64,000 nucleotides of DNA from Scortum barcoo (GCA_023238725.1 CM041546.1:6468483-6532482); one strand, 5' to 3'. Counted from the first letter of the stretch, positions 48,401 through 61,810 are shown. The notes: generated by a model not told the origin, from the letters alone. Translations and numbers: made by a program.

Positions 48401-49000
48401 CAAAGGAGGAAGAAAGCACCAGCATGCACCACCTTTATACAGCCCTTGCGTGAGATTAAGTTCACAAGATTGTTCTCTGAGATTGCACACATGTTCTTTG
48501 TGGTTCATCATGCAAAATATTTGTTGCTACAGTTGTTGTCACTCTTTCCGTTCTCTTTAACAGTATAACAAAGCGTTCTTGCATAACAAAGTACTGCAGG
48601 TGAACGATTGTTCACTCATTTAGGACTATAGTTGTACATTAATTAATCTCCAACTTATACGTTTCCTGTGGTTCCTCACACTTGTCATAAGATTTTGATT
48701 CATGAAAACAGTGCAACAAGAAGCAGATTAAAAAGGTGATTTGTGCAAGGCAGTAGCATCTGCAGAGAACAGATAAGATCAGTGACACCTCTACCGTGGT
48801 TTATCGCAGGTACAGATCTTTAGAAGAGTAAACACATCAACTTAGCATCTCATCTCAGAATTTCCCTTTGCTCTAAGTATCAAATTTCAAATTGTGGTCA
48901 CAAAAGATTACAGCACGTGAAGCTGTTGTGTTGGTTTTCTCACAGGTCAGAGTTTTGAACTGACACTCACTGTAAAATAGGCCTTTACGTCCAAGTATGG
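45401..49000. other. Intergenic, no gene recognised
   Basis: Short frames only. I saw no exon of a known family, RNA gene or clear repeat. The right part may include the end of the trio 3' UTR. Confidence 0.5.
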
Positions 49001-51739
49001 CAGCTGTTTATTATTGCTATTTTCATTGATTTCCATTGACTGTTGGCCTATTCAGGGGTTTTCCCTGCCTCCTGCTCATGCCGGGAAAAGAGTATCGGCT
49101 TGCCTTCTAACCCTCAAAGGTTATAGGAAATAATAAATGTATAATTAGACTTTCAAGACAGACTACATTTTCAGAGGTGGGTGGATGTGAGTCTACTGTA
49201 TGTGCGCACAAAGTTTCAGAGAAACCAGTTGTTCCTTGTACGTTTAATGGCAAAATAACAGAGGACAAAATAAAATATTTACAACACTTAGTAACATGTA
49301 AACACAATCTTCTGTACAAAGAAATATACATGCAAAAGTAAAAATAAGTCATAATAAGACATTCAAAATGACATTGCTGCAGTCTTGTTCTATGTGTATT
49401 TAAAATATGACATAGTTATGAGGTTTACATCCTGGGTGTGGGCGAACTGCCTGACCCTCTCTGTACATCTTTACATCATGTATAGGCTGGATTTCCCAAA
49501 GGCATTTTATTACTTAGATCATTTTCTTCCATCAATAGGCTTTGAGAGTGTTTGATAAACTGAATAACAGCACGATTTTGGGAAACCCAGATCCACATCA
49601 ATAAATTAAAATGACACATAATGAGACTTAGACTGTACAGACCAACAAGAGTCATTAAACTCAACACGTTACTGACGTCTTTAACATTAAATCAGATTAT
49701 CTGACAGTAACTCTTACAACCTTCAAATAAAATAGGAAACAATGCACAATTTTAGTTTCACCCACTTCTCTAGGCTGACTCACTCAACTGGCACTTAAGA
49801 AAAAAAAAAAAAACAAAACCAAAAACACAAGAAGTTTTTAACAACTTCTTCACCTAAATACATCAACTCATTCAATTAAAAATAACTTGAAGAGATCTCT
49901 TTCATGGCAGATACCTGTTAATGCTAGTGATATATCTGTATTATCTGTGTGGAATAAGATTTGGGCGTCTCCTAAAAGGTATAATGCATTCTCCAATCAT
50001 TTAAAAGTCCATGGTCAATGGGCTACAATGAGACATTTTTCCAGACCTATTGCTCGGTAAAAATGTCAACCAAGTCTGTCTTATGACGTCAAACTGAGAT
50101 GCTAAAAAAAAAACAAACAAAAAAAAAAACAACATACACCAGTATCTATCCACGAAAGCCAAACAAACTCACAGCAAACCACTTTGTGCACAGCTTGAAA
50201 AAAGACAAGTGAAATATTTGTTTTTTTCAGCAATAAACCACCAAACAATTTCTTATTACAATAAGAATAAATAAAGCCAGACTGAACCTGTGAAAACACT
50301 CATATGTCTGGGTTCAGTGTGGTCTGTTATAACTTAACATGAGGGGAAAAAAACACATTATAGCAGGAAAAGAAAGCAAAGTCAACTTTGGTATTGTTTA
50401 CAGAAAATCAAAATATAACAATGACAAAATGAAAGCATAAGTGCCTATATTTTATAGATACACATTTTTTATACATTATTTCTGAAAACCCTCCTCTTGT
50501 TTGGGGGTTTTGCAAATGTTAATACTGAACTTAATACATAAGAGTTAACACAATACAGACATCTATTGCAGTACCAGGTACGTACATGCCTTTTTAAGAA
50601 CACGGCTACAACACAAGTCTTCATAAATAGTTGCATAAATGTTAAAGCTGCAACATTGCACATGGGAATTGATGCAAAATACGAGTGCATTTCTAGTAGC
50701 GGTTTGTTCGTGGTGAAAATCCAGGTGCTGAGGGTCCACAGGGAGTGACTCACTTCACCAGCTGCATGGACTCAATGATACTCGGCAAAACAAGTAGATT
50801 TTCTTCATTTGAGTGAAATTCTTCAAAACGAGAATGAAAGGCAGGATTACGTTATTTACAAATAAGGCGGATGCAGGTAGAAATCTGAAAAGCTTTGCTG
50901 AATAGCTCTAACGCTTGTTCAAGTTAATTTAGTTTATCTTAGTGACACAAACTGAAATGATTTCACCTTTTAAAAACTGAATGGGGGCAATAAAGATAAG
51001 CAAACTATTGCACTGAATGTAACTACAATGAGTTTCTGGAAAACATGGTTTTGGTCTTCGTCTGGTTCTCGAATAAGCGGACCCTGCTGATGGGTACCAC
51101 TCTTCACACATCTCAATTCTCTTGTTTTCTTTCCACTTCACTAACTCACCTTTGTTTTCCAAAAAGTATGAATAAAGACAGTTCTCTGTTTCCTCACTGT
51201 ACATGGTTTCATTTACAAAAAGTAATCTCTCGTTACAAAAAAACATTTTTCTTGTGTTCAACCGAAAGCAGCCTGAATTACTCTTATTATACAGTATTCT
51301 AGTTTCTGTTTAACACTGTCCGAAACGCAAGACTTGCTCACGCTGGCTCGTTGAGAAAGCTTGGTTTTCTCCCTGCCAAGTCAAGGTTTGAAATCTCAAA
51401 GGGATTCCAATAGTTCATTTGTTGTGCAGGCATAATGACAATATGCCGAGGTTAAGGGGAGGTGGGGGAGAGTCAAAGGGTTTATCAGCAGAGGTCGGTC
51501 AGTCAGCAGCAGCAGGACCTTTGTGGCTTCGTGAGGGAAAAGGAGATCATTGTGGAAATGTTGCTGGTGGTCCTCTTAGAAGGCTTTTACTGTAACACAG
51601 CTCAACACAAACTACTTAACTTGTTACTCATCCTCCAGAGTATGCGGGACAGGCGAGAATTCCTTTTAAACCACAATGACGCAGGAACGGTGCAGTACAT
51701 GTTGTTACTATCACATCTTATCTATCGGTGACCTATATT
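49001..51739 (-). other. trio: Presumed trio 3' UTR and downstream flank
   Basis: AT-rich noncoding sequence 3' of trio on the minus strand. Minus-strand AATAAA hexamers occur at 49506-49511 and 49007-49012 and could end the transcript, implying a 2.2-2.7-kb 3' UTR. This is inferred from spacing alone. Confidence 0.35.
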
Positions 51740-51859
51740 TTAGATGTGGTTGAGCAGGCGGCTGTGAAGGAAGGCTTTAATGGTGCCGATAGGCCGAACA
51801 TCATTCTGGTGTTTCCGTCTCTCGATGAAGGAAATGAGTCTGGAGGTGTCCAGATGTGA
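51740..51859 (-). other. trio: Out-of-frame conserved trio C-terminal tail
   Basis: In the +1 frame relative to the kinase, this stretch encodes LDTSRLISFIERRK then HQNDVRPIGTIKAFLHSRLL and a TAA at 51742-51740. This is the conserved C-terminal end of Trio-family kinases. In the kinase frame the reading instead ends at 51801 with unrelated residues. The break coincides with a 7-bp near-duplication. Confidence 0.8.
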
Positions 51860-54800
51860 GGTGTGACAGTTCTGAGATAGTGGCAGCGCTGGTGGCTGCC
51901 TGTGGTTTAAGGTGGTATATCCGGTGTCCTCTGTTTATCACACCTCGAGGCTGGAGCCAGGGCTCCTGCAGGCAGGACGCCGCAGAGGGCCGTCGCTCCG
52001 GCTCGCCCTGGAGCAGCAGGCAGACAAAGTCCCTGGCAGCTGGGCTCACACCCTGGAAGTAGTCCTCGGGGAAGCTGAAGTCCAGGCGACAGATGTTCAG
52101 ACACGTCTCTTCCAAACTCTCATCCAGGAAGGGAGAGGCGCCGCTTAGTACAACGTAGGTCACCACACCTGAAAGAAATCCAGTCAATTCCGTCAATTAT
52201 TAATTAATGAGTAGGTCAGTCAATCGGTTAGCAACAGGAAATTATGGGAGGTTTGTGTCAAATCATCTGTATAAAATATTACACAACTATGCATCGCTAA
52301 ATAAGTTTCTTCTCGTCTTATATTCAAATAACAAATGTGTGTTTGGTTACAGACCTAAGCTCCAGAGGTCAGACATCAGTGAGGCAGGCTGACCCAGGAC
52401 GAGCTCAGGAGCAGAGAACTCGGGACTCCCCAGGAGTGGATGGACGTAGGTGGAGGGATGGTTTAGTTGAACGGCGTCACCAAAGTCTGTCAGCTTGATC
52501 ACCGGCTGGGAAGACGCGTGTTCCACCACAATGTTCTCAGGCTGTGGGAGCAGGAAAAAAAAGTTTTAGACATAAATGTTGGATCAAGAGAAAGATTATT
52601 TTCTCGATTGTTGATTGACTGATCTACTGATCTACCAATCCTTTAGCTTATATGTTTTTACTTTGAGATCAAGGTGTGCTATCCTCCAGCTGTGCAGGTA
52701 GTGGAGAGCTTCAAGAATATCTCTGAGGTACAGAGCCACCTTCTCCTCCATCAGGTTGCCCCAGCTCACAATATAGTCCAGGAAACGACCCTGGTCTGCC
52801 CTGAAAATGGAAAGAAAATGCATTTGCATGCCATTAGTGACTTAAAGATTCACAGGAGTTAAGCATTTATATTTCTGAAACAATAGGGAGTCACAACAGC
52901 TCCTCCTGTACTTACATCTCTAATACTAGTACATAGCTGTTGGCCGTCTCATACGTGTCCAGCAGCCTGACCAGGTTGGGATGGTCCAGAGTCTGCAGGA
53001 GTCTGATCTCCTGCAGCACCTGTTCGCGACGCAGCAGCTTCTTGTTAACGTGTTTTGCTGCGACCGTCCGTTTACTCCCTCTCTGGTCACAGCGCTTTGT
53101 CACAGAGAAACGACCTCTGTAGGCAATTAGCAGGAAATTTCAATTCCACCTCCTCCAAATACCAAGAATTCTATTCTAACACCTTTTTACTGCGTAACTA
53201 CCACTATTGCTGCCTCCAGTAATAATGTCAGTAATACTGAATATTCATTAGCTTTGATGTGGTCAAGGAACATCAAAGTAAAAGTGAGAGTAAAAATTTA
53301 TGGGGGGTTTTTATCGGTGCAGTCTTACCTTCCTAGTTCAGTGATTTCTGTGTAGTGAGACTCAAAGCTGCTTTTCCAGAGGACTTCACTGCCATCATCA
53401 GGAGATCCTGAGAACACATACCATCATATAGTTATGCTGTATGTTTTTGTTTATTTTGTTTTACAGTACAAATACAGGTAGCTCGCTTAATACCATGGCG
53501 GGACTCTTACCTGAGACTCTGAGGCTGGCGGAGGAGGTGACAGAGCCTGCTACATTTGTGGCAACACAGGTGTACACACCACTGTCCTCTACAGACACTC
53601 CCAGGATACGAAGAGTTGCCTCTTCTGTTTCACTGTAAAAAAATAGAAACAGAAAAAGACAGACAGATGAAGATAAACAACAACATCAAACAAGACACAC
53701 CTGATGAAGTTTATTACTTCAAAAATACAAACTGCTATTGCTTTGATACAAGCAAGATATGTGCAAGATATGTGTTGTCACCTGTAAGTGATGCTGTAGT
53801 GTCCGTTGTTGCTCAGAGTGCTGTTGTCAGGTCCCCGCCAGGTGATGGAGGCTCGGGGTCGACCACACACTTTGCATCTCAGAGTGACGCTGTCGCCAGC
53901 CTCACATGCTACATCGCTGACAGGGATGAGGAACTCTGGAGGAGCTGGAGAGGAAGAAGAGAAGTCAAACATGACAAAAGAAAAAAGACGCTGTAGCTGT
54001 TAAATGTAATAAAGTAATAGCTCATGACAGGAGGAGACAGATGTGGAGAATTTTGAAAGAAATAATTTTTACACACAAGCATGCACACACACATCCACAA
54101 CAAAAGCGACAATGTGTACATACCATCGTGGATGAAGTTGGGATTGAGAAGCTGTAATGAAAATAGAAAAAAAAAAGAAAAAGGATTTCTTACACTAATA
54201 AAAAATGTAAAGTGAGGGCAGAAGTGTGTAAAATCTATCTTCACACACTCTACCTTGATGGAGACTTTGTTGGCCAGCCCGTCCTGAGACTTGCGGTAGC
54301 CGTTCTCCATCTTCCTGCCCTCCTTATCTCTTTTCTCAGACTTCCGGCGGATACGAAGTGCTGTGTGCCATGACAATGATTTTCTAGCACAAACAAGATC
54401 AGAAGTGAAAAATCTCAGTTTCTATTACATTTTTGCATAACCTCGGTGAATTTTGACATTTACACTGCTTGCTTTTCTCCAGGGAACAGAAGAAATTTTT
54501 GCTATTCTTACTTGATGGTTCCTTCAGGGAGTTCGGGTGTGATGGAGGATGAGGTATGTCCTAATACATAGCCAGGGATCCAGCCCTCAGCCGCAGGACA
54601 GTGCTCATTGGCCGCCCGGTAAACCAGGAACATGTTTTGCTGGTTGCTGGCTAGCATTTGGACCACCTCACCCTGCACCACACTGATCTCATCCTCCTTC
54701 ACGGCCACATAGTCCTGGGTCACCAACATGGTGGACACACTGCTGCTGCTACTGCTTTCACTCTGTTGGGGAAGAAGATTTCAAAACATTAGAGCTAAAT

Positions 54801-57800
54801 GCAAAACACTGTTTAAAAAAAGCACAATGTGAGACTACACAAAGAAGAAGGTTAACACGTTCATACACCCACACAGATTTAAATACATGCATGCATGTAG
54901 ATGTACTAAAAAAGAGAAGTACAGCTGTGTATCAGCGGCTTCACACCAATCAAATGCATGATTTGATTGATGGTAACACATAAACAAATGTACTTGCTAA
55001 TATGCTTCATGCATGCAGCAAAGGAAGCTTTGTAAAATACTTTTTACTTTGCAGAGTAATTGTCTAGAGAGATGAGTGACAAGTCAATATATATTTAAGT
55101 TAAGTTAAATTATGTTCCAGGAAGTTGCAAAGCAGAAGTCAAGATCTTCTGGTCAGAAATGCTGAAGTACAGATCTTCATGTTTCCAAGAAAAGAGAAAA
55201 AACTATTTCCAAGAAGACAGAACAGAAGACACCCATTTAGCTCGAAGGCAGACAAAGCATGTTGAAGTGAACCAAACAGTCAAATAGTTAAAAGTTCAGA
55301 CTTAACAGCTTACAAGAAAAAAGAGAAAGGAAAAATATGTGAAAGAGCTTCTCATTCTTAAAGTTTTTACGATAGATCACTGCTTGTTGCATGAGAATAT
55401 TCCCGTGGATGTATGAATGAAAAAGATAAGAGGGAAACTGTAATCATTTGGGTGACTGTTAGTGTCTATTAGCTGCAGTTGAGAAGCAAACGAAGCTCAG
55501 AGAGAGAGAGCGTCTAAGAAAGCAGATACAACAGTTGCTCTATGAGTCAGATCCACACTGTTAGTACATACTGGAAGAGCCAGAAACTTCTCTCTCACAC
55601 ACACTGTCGGTGAAGTTAGTGCACTCAGATAGCCGTTAATCTCCAGTGTAGTAGTCGTTGCATGTACAAGCCATTCTCAGAGCCAGCGGCAGGGTGACTG
55701 ACTGACTGACAGCCAGTCAGTGAGGGCGGGGTTAGTGACTAGTGAGTGGCTCAAGGCCTCACTGAAGCCTGGGCCTCGACTTGGCATCTTACCCCGTTGC
55801 TCTGGGTGGAGTGTATGGACTGCTCACTGGTGGAGGAGCAGGTGCTCATGCGGTCTATGTCCTTACTGTGGGTAGAGTGGCGGTGATGGGAAGCCGTTCC
55901 GTGGCTTCCTCTGCCCAAAGTGTCCCCTCCACCACCACTGTCACTGGGGTAGGAGAAGGACCCAGGCCGGCTGGCGGGAGAGGCAGGCATTGCGGGGACC
56001 ATAGCCCAGAAAGAGTTGGATTTATGAGCTGGGCTGGAGGGGATAAATGCTTCCTTTCCTCCTCCTCCAGGGGACTGAGGTGAAATCAGAGGAGAAACGG
56101 TCCCAACTCGAGGGCTTTTTAGGGGCAAATTCAGAGGGGCCACCGCCATCTGTGGTATATCAGCTGTTTGATGTTTTTGGGTTTCTTCATAGCCCCCCAG
56201 AGCTGGTCTGACACAGCTGTCCACACTGTCTGATGACCTGTTACTGTTATTACTGTTACTTCCATGAGGATTATCCAGCCTCCTCATCTTAGGGACCTCT
56301 GAGGCTAACAGCTCTCCATTTGTGTTGGTGTCTGAGTAGGGGTTAGAGGGGAGGGACTGAGGGGACTCAGGGGACTGAGGGTGGCAGGGTGACCACATAC
56401 CTGCTGATCTGTCGGGCCCCTCAGGACCCGGGGGGTGGTGGTGGTGGACGGGCTGGGGGAGGCGTGATGATGGCTGGGGGATGCGGGATGGTCGGGAGCG
56501 AGGGCCACACAGAGACGAGGAGCTGCTCCCCGATCCTCCCGACCCGCCGCCGCCACCTCCACCTCCCATGCTGGAGGTGCTGTTGGAGCTGCTGCCCCCG
56601 GGCAGGCCTCCAGTACTACTGCTGCTACTGCTGGGTGGACCGCTGGGCCCGCCACCACCCACGTGATTCCTCTGGTACTCTATCGGGGATGTCAGAGCTG
56701 TGGGAAAGGATGATTTCACTCTTGTTACAATATTATATCTTTGTAAAAAAGACAAAAACCCTAAATAAAAATAGAGATTATTTAGTTGCAAGAGGTTGAA
56801 ATGTTTTAGGAAATTCTGACAAGTTAATGCAAAAATGCACGCTTAAACTAAAATGCATAATTTTGCTATAAGCTTTTGATTTCTCTTACCATTGAGGAAG
56901 TTGCGCTGGTTCTCTAGTATCTGGCTGACCTGGTGGACCCAGACTTGACTGACTCCAGGGCTCACTGAATGGAGGGTGTACCTCTCCAGGTTTCCACTAG
57001 ATGATCTGGAGGTGAGTGTGAATTTGCAGGGATCTTCTGTATTTTCTTCTAAACCCAACCAGCTCACCTAAAGAGACAAGACATGAGAAGAGAAAAAAGA
57101 AGAAGAATGAATCAAGAGGAAAGAAAGTGTTGACTTCTGCAAAAGCAGCTTGAAGATGGCTTCTTTATTAAGAAGTGTGAGTACATTCTACAGTAAATGA
57201 CTATGAAATACATAGAAAGTGTAATTTTATCATTTTATCAGCTTTCTGCAGTTTTGTTGAGCTGCACTTACCTTGATGCTGTTCTTGAAGAGGTAGCCTG
57301 GAGTAGAGAAGCCCTTCTTTTTGTCTAATGGCTCGCTGAAGATGACAATTTGCTCAAACAGGAAAACTCTCCTCTCTTTCATCCTGGACAGAAGTCCTCC
57401 ATCCTGGTCTGACACCATGAAGGTGTCTTGGAGGAGTAATCGGCCCTGTGCCACAATTTTACCCTTAAGAAAGAGGGTGAACAAAGAGAAGTAAAATCAG
57501 AGGACTTCAAAAATAAGTGCACACTGACACTTAGTGGCAGTTGATGGAAATTACACATTTATTTTTGCACAGTATAAGCCATTTAGATTGTTGCCTTATT
57601 TAATTAAATATAGTTGTCCAAGCACAAACACAGACAACCACAAACTTCTGAGGCGATCAAAAGCAGTCTTACGTCAAAGCCTTGAAGGCGCCCAACATTC
57701 ATCATGTCATTGCAGCGCTTGGGGACCACACACATCACCTCTATTGCTTTCTGTATGACAGAAAAACACCTTTAAGAGACTAATTCTGTGAGTCTTTTCA

Positions 57801-60800
57801 CATGTGGCTCAGGTAGACACAGGAGCACACACAATAGATGATTGTACATCATTACAAATTAAAACTGAAATGTAGAAATCACTTTACCTCCAGCTCTGTC
57901 GTATCTACTCCAGCCTTCTTAGAAACTTTGAAAAGATCCTGTAAACGAGTTAAACATATATTGTGTGTATATTGTATTGATTGAAACTGTATGTTTAATA
58001 TGAAGAGTACTTTTTCTTATCTGGAACGCAGCCTGCAAAGTAAGAAACTCTACGGTGGATTTACCTTCAGTAGTAACTGGTACTTCATTATACGCTGAAT
58101 GGGTTTGATTAGCAGGTCAGTGATCTGCAACCTGTGACCCAATCGCTGCTTGAGATCCTGATAAAAGATAAAATATTATCATCTTTAGGTCCAGTCACCT
58201 GGATGATACAACACAGAAAACATCATGTAGATTTGGTTAGATGTGAAATGGTACCTCAAAGTAAGTGTCGATGTACTCTGACACTATGTGCTCAGATTTA
58301 GGTTTGTTCTGGCAGTACACAATGTACATGTGTAGCCTCCGCTCCTGCAGTTGGAAGAAAACCAGAAAACAAAGCCAGCTTTTAGAAGTGAGAAAAAATA
58401 TGACAACTTGGAAAACATGATTTCCTTATTCTCTCTTTCAAAGTCAAGAAAATGTATTTGGTAATTTTCACAAAATACATAAATAAATTTGATAAACCTT
58501 CAACAAAAAAAAGTATTGTAAAATAAGTATGAATGGATTTCTCACCTGTTTGACGAATAAAGGAGCGAGCCTGTCAGGATCCTCCAAACACTTCTCAAGC
58601 TCTCCCAGGAAAAAACTGTTGGCCAATCAAGAGAGAGCAGAGCACATGATTCAATCTGCCAAAGACCATCATACCGTCTGTCTTTATGCTGGATCGGGTA
58701 ATTCAACTTTGCAACAAACTATGTTTATTTGTTGGGGAATTTGCAGGGCGTGTTAACTGAAGAAGGCTGCCAACGTACTCTTTGTGCCAGTCATAGATCT
58801 GATGGATGTTTCCAAAGACGATCTTGTCTTTTCCTCTCATGTCATCAGGAACACCTTCCTCTTTCATCCTGCTCATGTAGCCCTGAGCGGACAAAAGTTG
58901 CCTCATTTGTAAGACATGCAGCAAAAAATGACCAAAAACGAAGCTCTGAAGGCTTATGTTGGGATCCTTTAATATATGTGTAATTTTTTTTTTACCTCCA
59001 CCACTGAACCCAGGTCTCTGACATAGTCCCTCTCAGTCTCCACCAGCTCCAGAAGCACATAACTGAGAGACACAAAACAGAAATTGTCACAGTGTAATGC
59101 AAATGTAATGCACTCAGCCGTGGACGAGCATCAGAAATGTTCCATATAAGCACACAAATGGAGACAAACATGATTAACTGATTGAACTCGAGCAGCTTTT
59201 GTTTATCAAAAGACTAACAAGACAGGCTTATAACTCACTGTCTTCTCTTGAGGAAGCCAGACTTGCGCTCCTCTACCTCGTCGATTGGCGAAGAGGAGGA
59301 GAGGAGGGAGTTGTCGGAGGGGTTGAGGGATGGAGAGCTGCTGTCACCCTGCTCTACTGACAGAGAACTGGGACGATCCTCCAGAGACTGAGGGAAGATG
59401 AGGACAGATGGAAAAAAGTTAAGAGAGGTAGAATGAATGTAAAGAGGGGGAAAACGTAGGAATGAAGAGGTAGTATTTACAGTATGTGATATTATCCTTT
59501 TGACAACATGTTTAATTTATTTAACAGGGATCAGGGTAAAGCTGCATGATCCCTGAGGTTATGTAACTGTATTATCTTTACTTTAGTATGTGTACTGTAC
59601 TGTATGTAGGCCAGTGGGCGTGTGTGTATTGGGGAGTGCAATGCCCATTTGTTGGAACAGTGGACAGCTGGCACCGTGAGTCACAGTCCTGACAGATGAC
59701 TAGTAGGCCATCATGCCACTCTCTGTCAACAACACCAGAAAAAAAATGTGTGTGCTTGTACGTAAATTGTTCTGTGTACAAATGTACCACATTTGCGTGT
59801 ACTTGCGAGGTTTGTTTATGATTCCTGTCTCACCATCTTGCTCTTCACCAGCTCTTCGATGGCACTGACCAGTTCAGCAGCGCTGGGTGTCTCTGAACTG
59901 CTGGGACGAGCGGACAGACGAGATGCAGACTGAAAAAAAGAGAGAGAAAATGAAAGAAAGACAAAAAGTTAACGGTCAAGGCGGAAAACATGACAAATAC
60001 AAAACACTACAGTGCTGCATGCGTACTGGAGTAATTTATTCTCAGTGGCTACTACTGTGAATGTGATCAGGCTCACCATTGTTGAGATTGGACCCCGATA
60101 TTCCACATGTCCAAATAAGGACTTGGTGGGAGTGATCGCCCTAATAAAAGGGTTAATTGGGGGCCAAGTTGGAGCCAATCACAGGCTGGTCTCAGGGGGG
60201 GAGAAAGGGGTTATGAGGTGGGTTTAGGTCAAGGGCAAGCTCTAGGATTGGACTGCTCTTCAAGCATGAGCACCACGATTGATCAAACAACTTACATACA
60301 GCAAAGTGTTGCTTAACACTCCATTGGAGAGAAGGTGTGCCTCTGCAACAGAGTCCAGTCTGAGACATAGTGGCAGGCAAAGTTTTAAAAAGGATCCCCT
60401 GTTCAAAACCAGACTTAATGGGAATTCACCATTTAGTCCCACACACACCTCGCCACTGCAGCAACACGTGAATTAAGCATTCACTTCAGCAACAGCAGAA
60501 CAATTACACTTTGAGGGAATGACATTTAGTTGGTGAAAGACAAAAGACAAAAAGGCAAGAAGAAAGTCAAATAAAGAAGGATCCAGAAAGGAGATGATAA
60601 TGTGGTTTTACATGGAGAGGTAGGGAAACTGGGAAAGAAGAGAAGCAGAACAGAAATCAACGTAATGCTGAAGGAAGGAACATGCAACCGTAGAGAAAAT
60701 AAGAGAAAAAGAAAAGTTATTAGTGCCAAAGTAAAAATGTAGTTGTGTGATTGTAAGCTCTTTGTGAAAGTACAGTGATACCTATACACCTCTATAAGGA

Positions 60801-61810
60801 ACCAATCAAACACCTGGCTGCTGATATTAAGATTAATATGGATTCAATAATATATTAATTAGCTACTTTTCTTTCTTTGGGTTAACAAATCTGAGTTTAA
60901 AAAGTTACTGGCTCCAACAAGCATCTTCTTGTAAAAAGTGGTTTATTTTGTGTGTGGATGCACTTACCTATGTTATCTTATTTATATATATGTAATCTGC
61001 CCCACAGTTATTTCATATGATACCTATGTATGTATGTATGTATGTATGTATGTATGTATGTATGTGGCACCATATTTCTGCAAAAGCATGTTTGGCCCAT
61101 TTAAGTACAACAACCCATAAATCTATTTTATTGTGGTTAAGCTGAAATGTAAAACAAAACCCTTATTTGTCTTGGCTGGTACTGTGCATTGTGTGTTCTG
61201 CATATCACTGTCTGTAACCTATAGATTAGTTATGTTTGTGTATTTAGACTGCCCTGTGTGACCCACCTTGTCGTCTTGGGAGTCAGGCTGCAGCAGGCTG
61301 TGTTGCTGGATGGCCATGGGGGGAGGTAGAGGGACGGCGTCGGCCCCCTCCTCTCCTTCTTCCTCGCCGCAGCTCTGCATGCCTGATGAGGAAGACTTGG
61401 ACAGGGTACCGCTGCTCAGCCCCTCATTACGCATACGCTGGATAGAGAGACAGAAAAGGGGAACAATGATTGTTAGCTGGTGGATCAGAACCAAAACTGT
61501 GTTGCTGTTTTATCTGTTCTTACCTCCTCCAGTGTCTCGTCCTGTGGCGTGGCGGCGCTGTCATCGGAGTCCTTCTGCGAGCCAGCCATCGCGTCCATGT
61601 TCTTCCGTGTGCCGTCACGGTTCTTCTTGTGCTTGTGGGCGAGCTTCTTAACGTGGCCATCGGCTTTGCCCGAGCTGAGCCGCCTTACGGGGCTGGTCAG
61701 CCACTTCCTTAAGGTGTTCCCAGGACGCTTTGGGCCTGGCGAGCTGTGAGGACCCAGGGTTTGGCTGGATCCAGGTTGTAGGGCGTCGTTACTGGATACA
61801 GACAAGGTGT
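51801..61810 (-). CDS. trio: Trio Rho guanine nucleotide exchange factor, C-terminal half (24 exons; 5' part outside window)
   Basis: Trio links cell-surface signals to Rac/RhoG and RhoA in axon guidance; this half carries the RhoA-type GEF and kinase. Exons (minus strand): 61810-61524, 61437-61267, 59929-59834, 59387-59239, 59062-58996, 58882-58779, 58615-58546, 58344-58255, 58157-58065, 57938-57888, 57750-57673, 57463-57272, 57067-56890, 56697-55793, 54762-54512, 54383-54254, 54151-54124, 53944-53782, 53632-53511, 53407-53329, 53116-52916, 52800-52662, 52541-52355, 52168-51801. All phases join, giving ~1398 codons. Order: basic linker (LRKWLTSPVRRLSSGKADGH), DH2 (LVETERDYVRDLG, LTDLLIKP-type box), PH2 (FLFEQIVIFSEPLDKKKGF), Gly/Ser linker, SH3, Ig, kinase. 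The linker and PH2 match TRIO rather than KALRN. The final exon is frame-shifted near 51860. Confidence 0.93.
51860..53407 (-). CDS. trio: trio Ser/Thr kinase domain exons
   Basis: Contains the glycine loop GRGRFSV, the VAAKHV lysine, the helix-C Glu in VLQEIRLL, the catalytic loop HLDLKPEN, the DFGDAVQL magnesium site, an APE equivalent (SAPELVLG) and the late lobe block LEETCLNICRLDFSFPEDYF. All catalytic residues are present, so the kinase looks competent. The frameshift discussed separately lies after the last kinase helix. Confidence 0.92.
53511..53944 (-). CDS. trio: trio Ig-like domain exons
   Basis: Exons 53944-53782 and 53632-53511. They encode PPEFLIPVSDVACEAGDSVT, LRCKVCGRPRASITWRG and EDSGVYTCVATNVAGSVTSS, with the paired Cys residues, core Trp and DxGxYxC of an I-set Ig domain placed directly before the kinase, as in Trio and Kalirin. 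Confidence 0.92.
54512..54762 (-). CDS. trio: trio SH3 exon
   Basis: Starts SESSSSSVSTMLVTQDYVAV, followed by EDEISVVQGEVVQMLASNQQ and EGWIPGYVLGHTSS, the ALYDY-like and WxPxxYV features of an SH3 fold (second SH3 of Trio). Confidence 0.92.
55793..56697 (-). CDS. trio: trio large exon: Gly/Ser/Pro-rich linker
   Basis: A 905-nt exon starting LTSPIEYQRNH. It is rich in poly-Gly, poly-Ser, SRPSRIPQP and His-Pro runs, and ends DRMSTCSSTSEQSIHSTQSNG. This is the disordered segment between PH2 and SH3 in Trio. Low complexity makes indels and isoforms likely. Confidence 0.9.
56890..57750 (-). CDS. trio: trio exons encoding the second PH domain
   Basis: Exons 57750-57673, 57463-57272 and 57067-56890. 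They encode EVMCVVPKRCNDMMNVGRLQ, GKIVAQGRLLLQDTFMVSDQ, ERRVFLFEQIVIFSEPLDKK, GYLFKNSIKVSWLGLEEN and VHQVSQILENQRNFLNALTS, a complete PH fold joined to DH2. PH2 in Trio restrains and positions the DH2 domain. Confidence 0.9.
57888..59387 (-). CDS. trio: trio exons encoding the second DH (RhoGEF) domain
   Basis: Seven exons give KRRHYVLLELVETERDYVRD, GVPDDMRGKDKIVFGNIHQI, YDWHKDFFLGELEKCLED, RRLHMYIVYCQNKPKSEHIV, DLKQRLGHRLQITDLLIKPI and QRIMKYQLLLKDLFKVSKKA. These are the conserved DH blocks that contact the small GTPase and form the helical core. All conserved regions are present, so nucleotide exchange on RhoA-type GTPases should be intact. Human TRIO-type DFLKYSKK is DLFKVSKK here. Confidence 0.9.
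61025..61064. repeat. (TATG)n microsatellite
   Basis: Ten tetranucleotide copies inside a trio intron. Confidence 0.96.

Noticed and set aside
51801..61810. Assignment of the right-hand gene to kalirin (KALRN)
   Set aside because: The linker LRKWLTSPVRRLSSGKADGH, the PH2 text EPLDKKKGF, and the Gly/Ser-rich exon with SRPSRIPQP fit TRIO. Kalirin differs in these regions as I know them.
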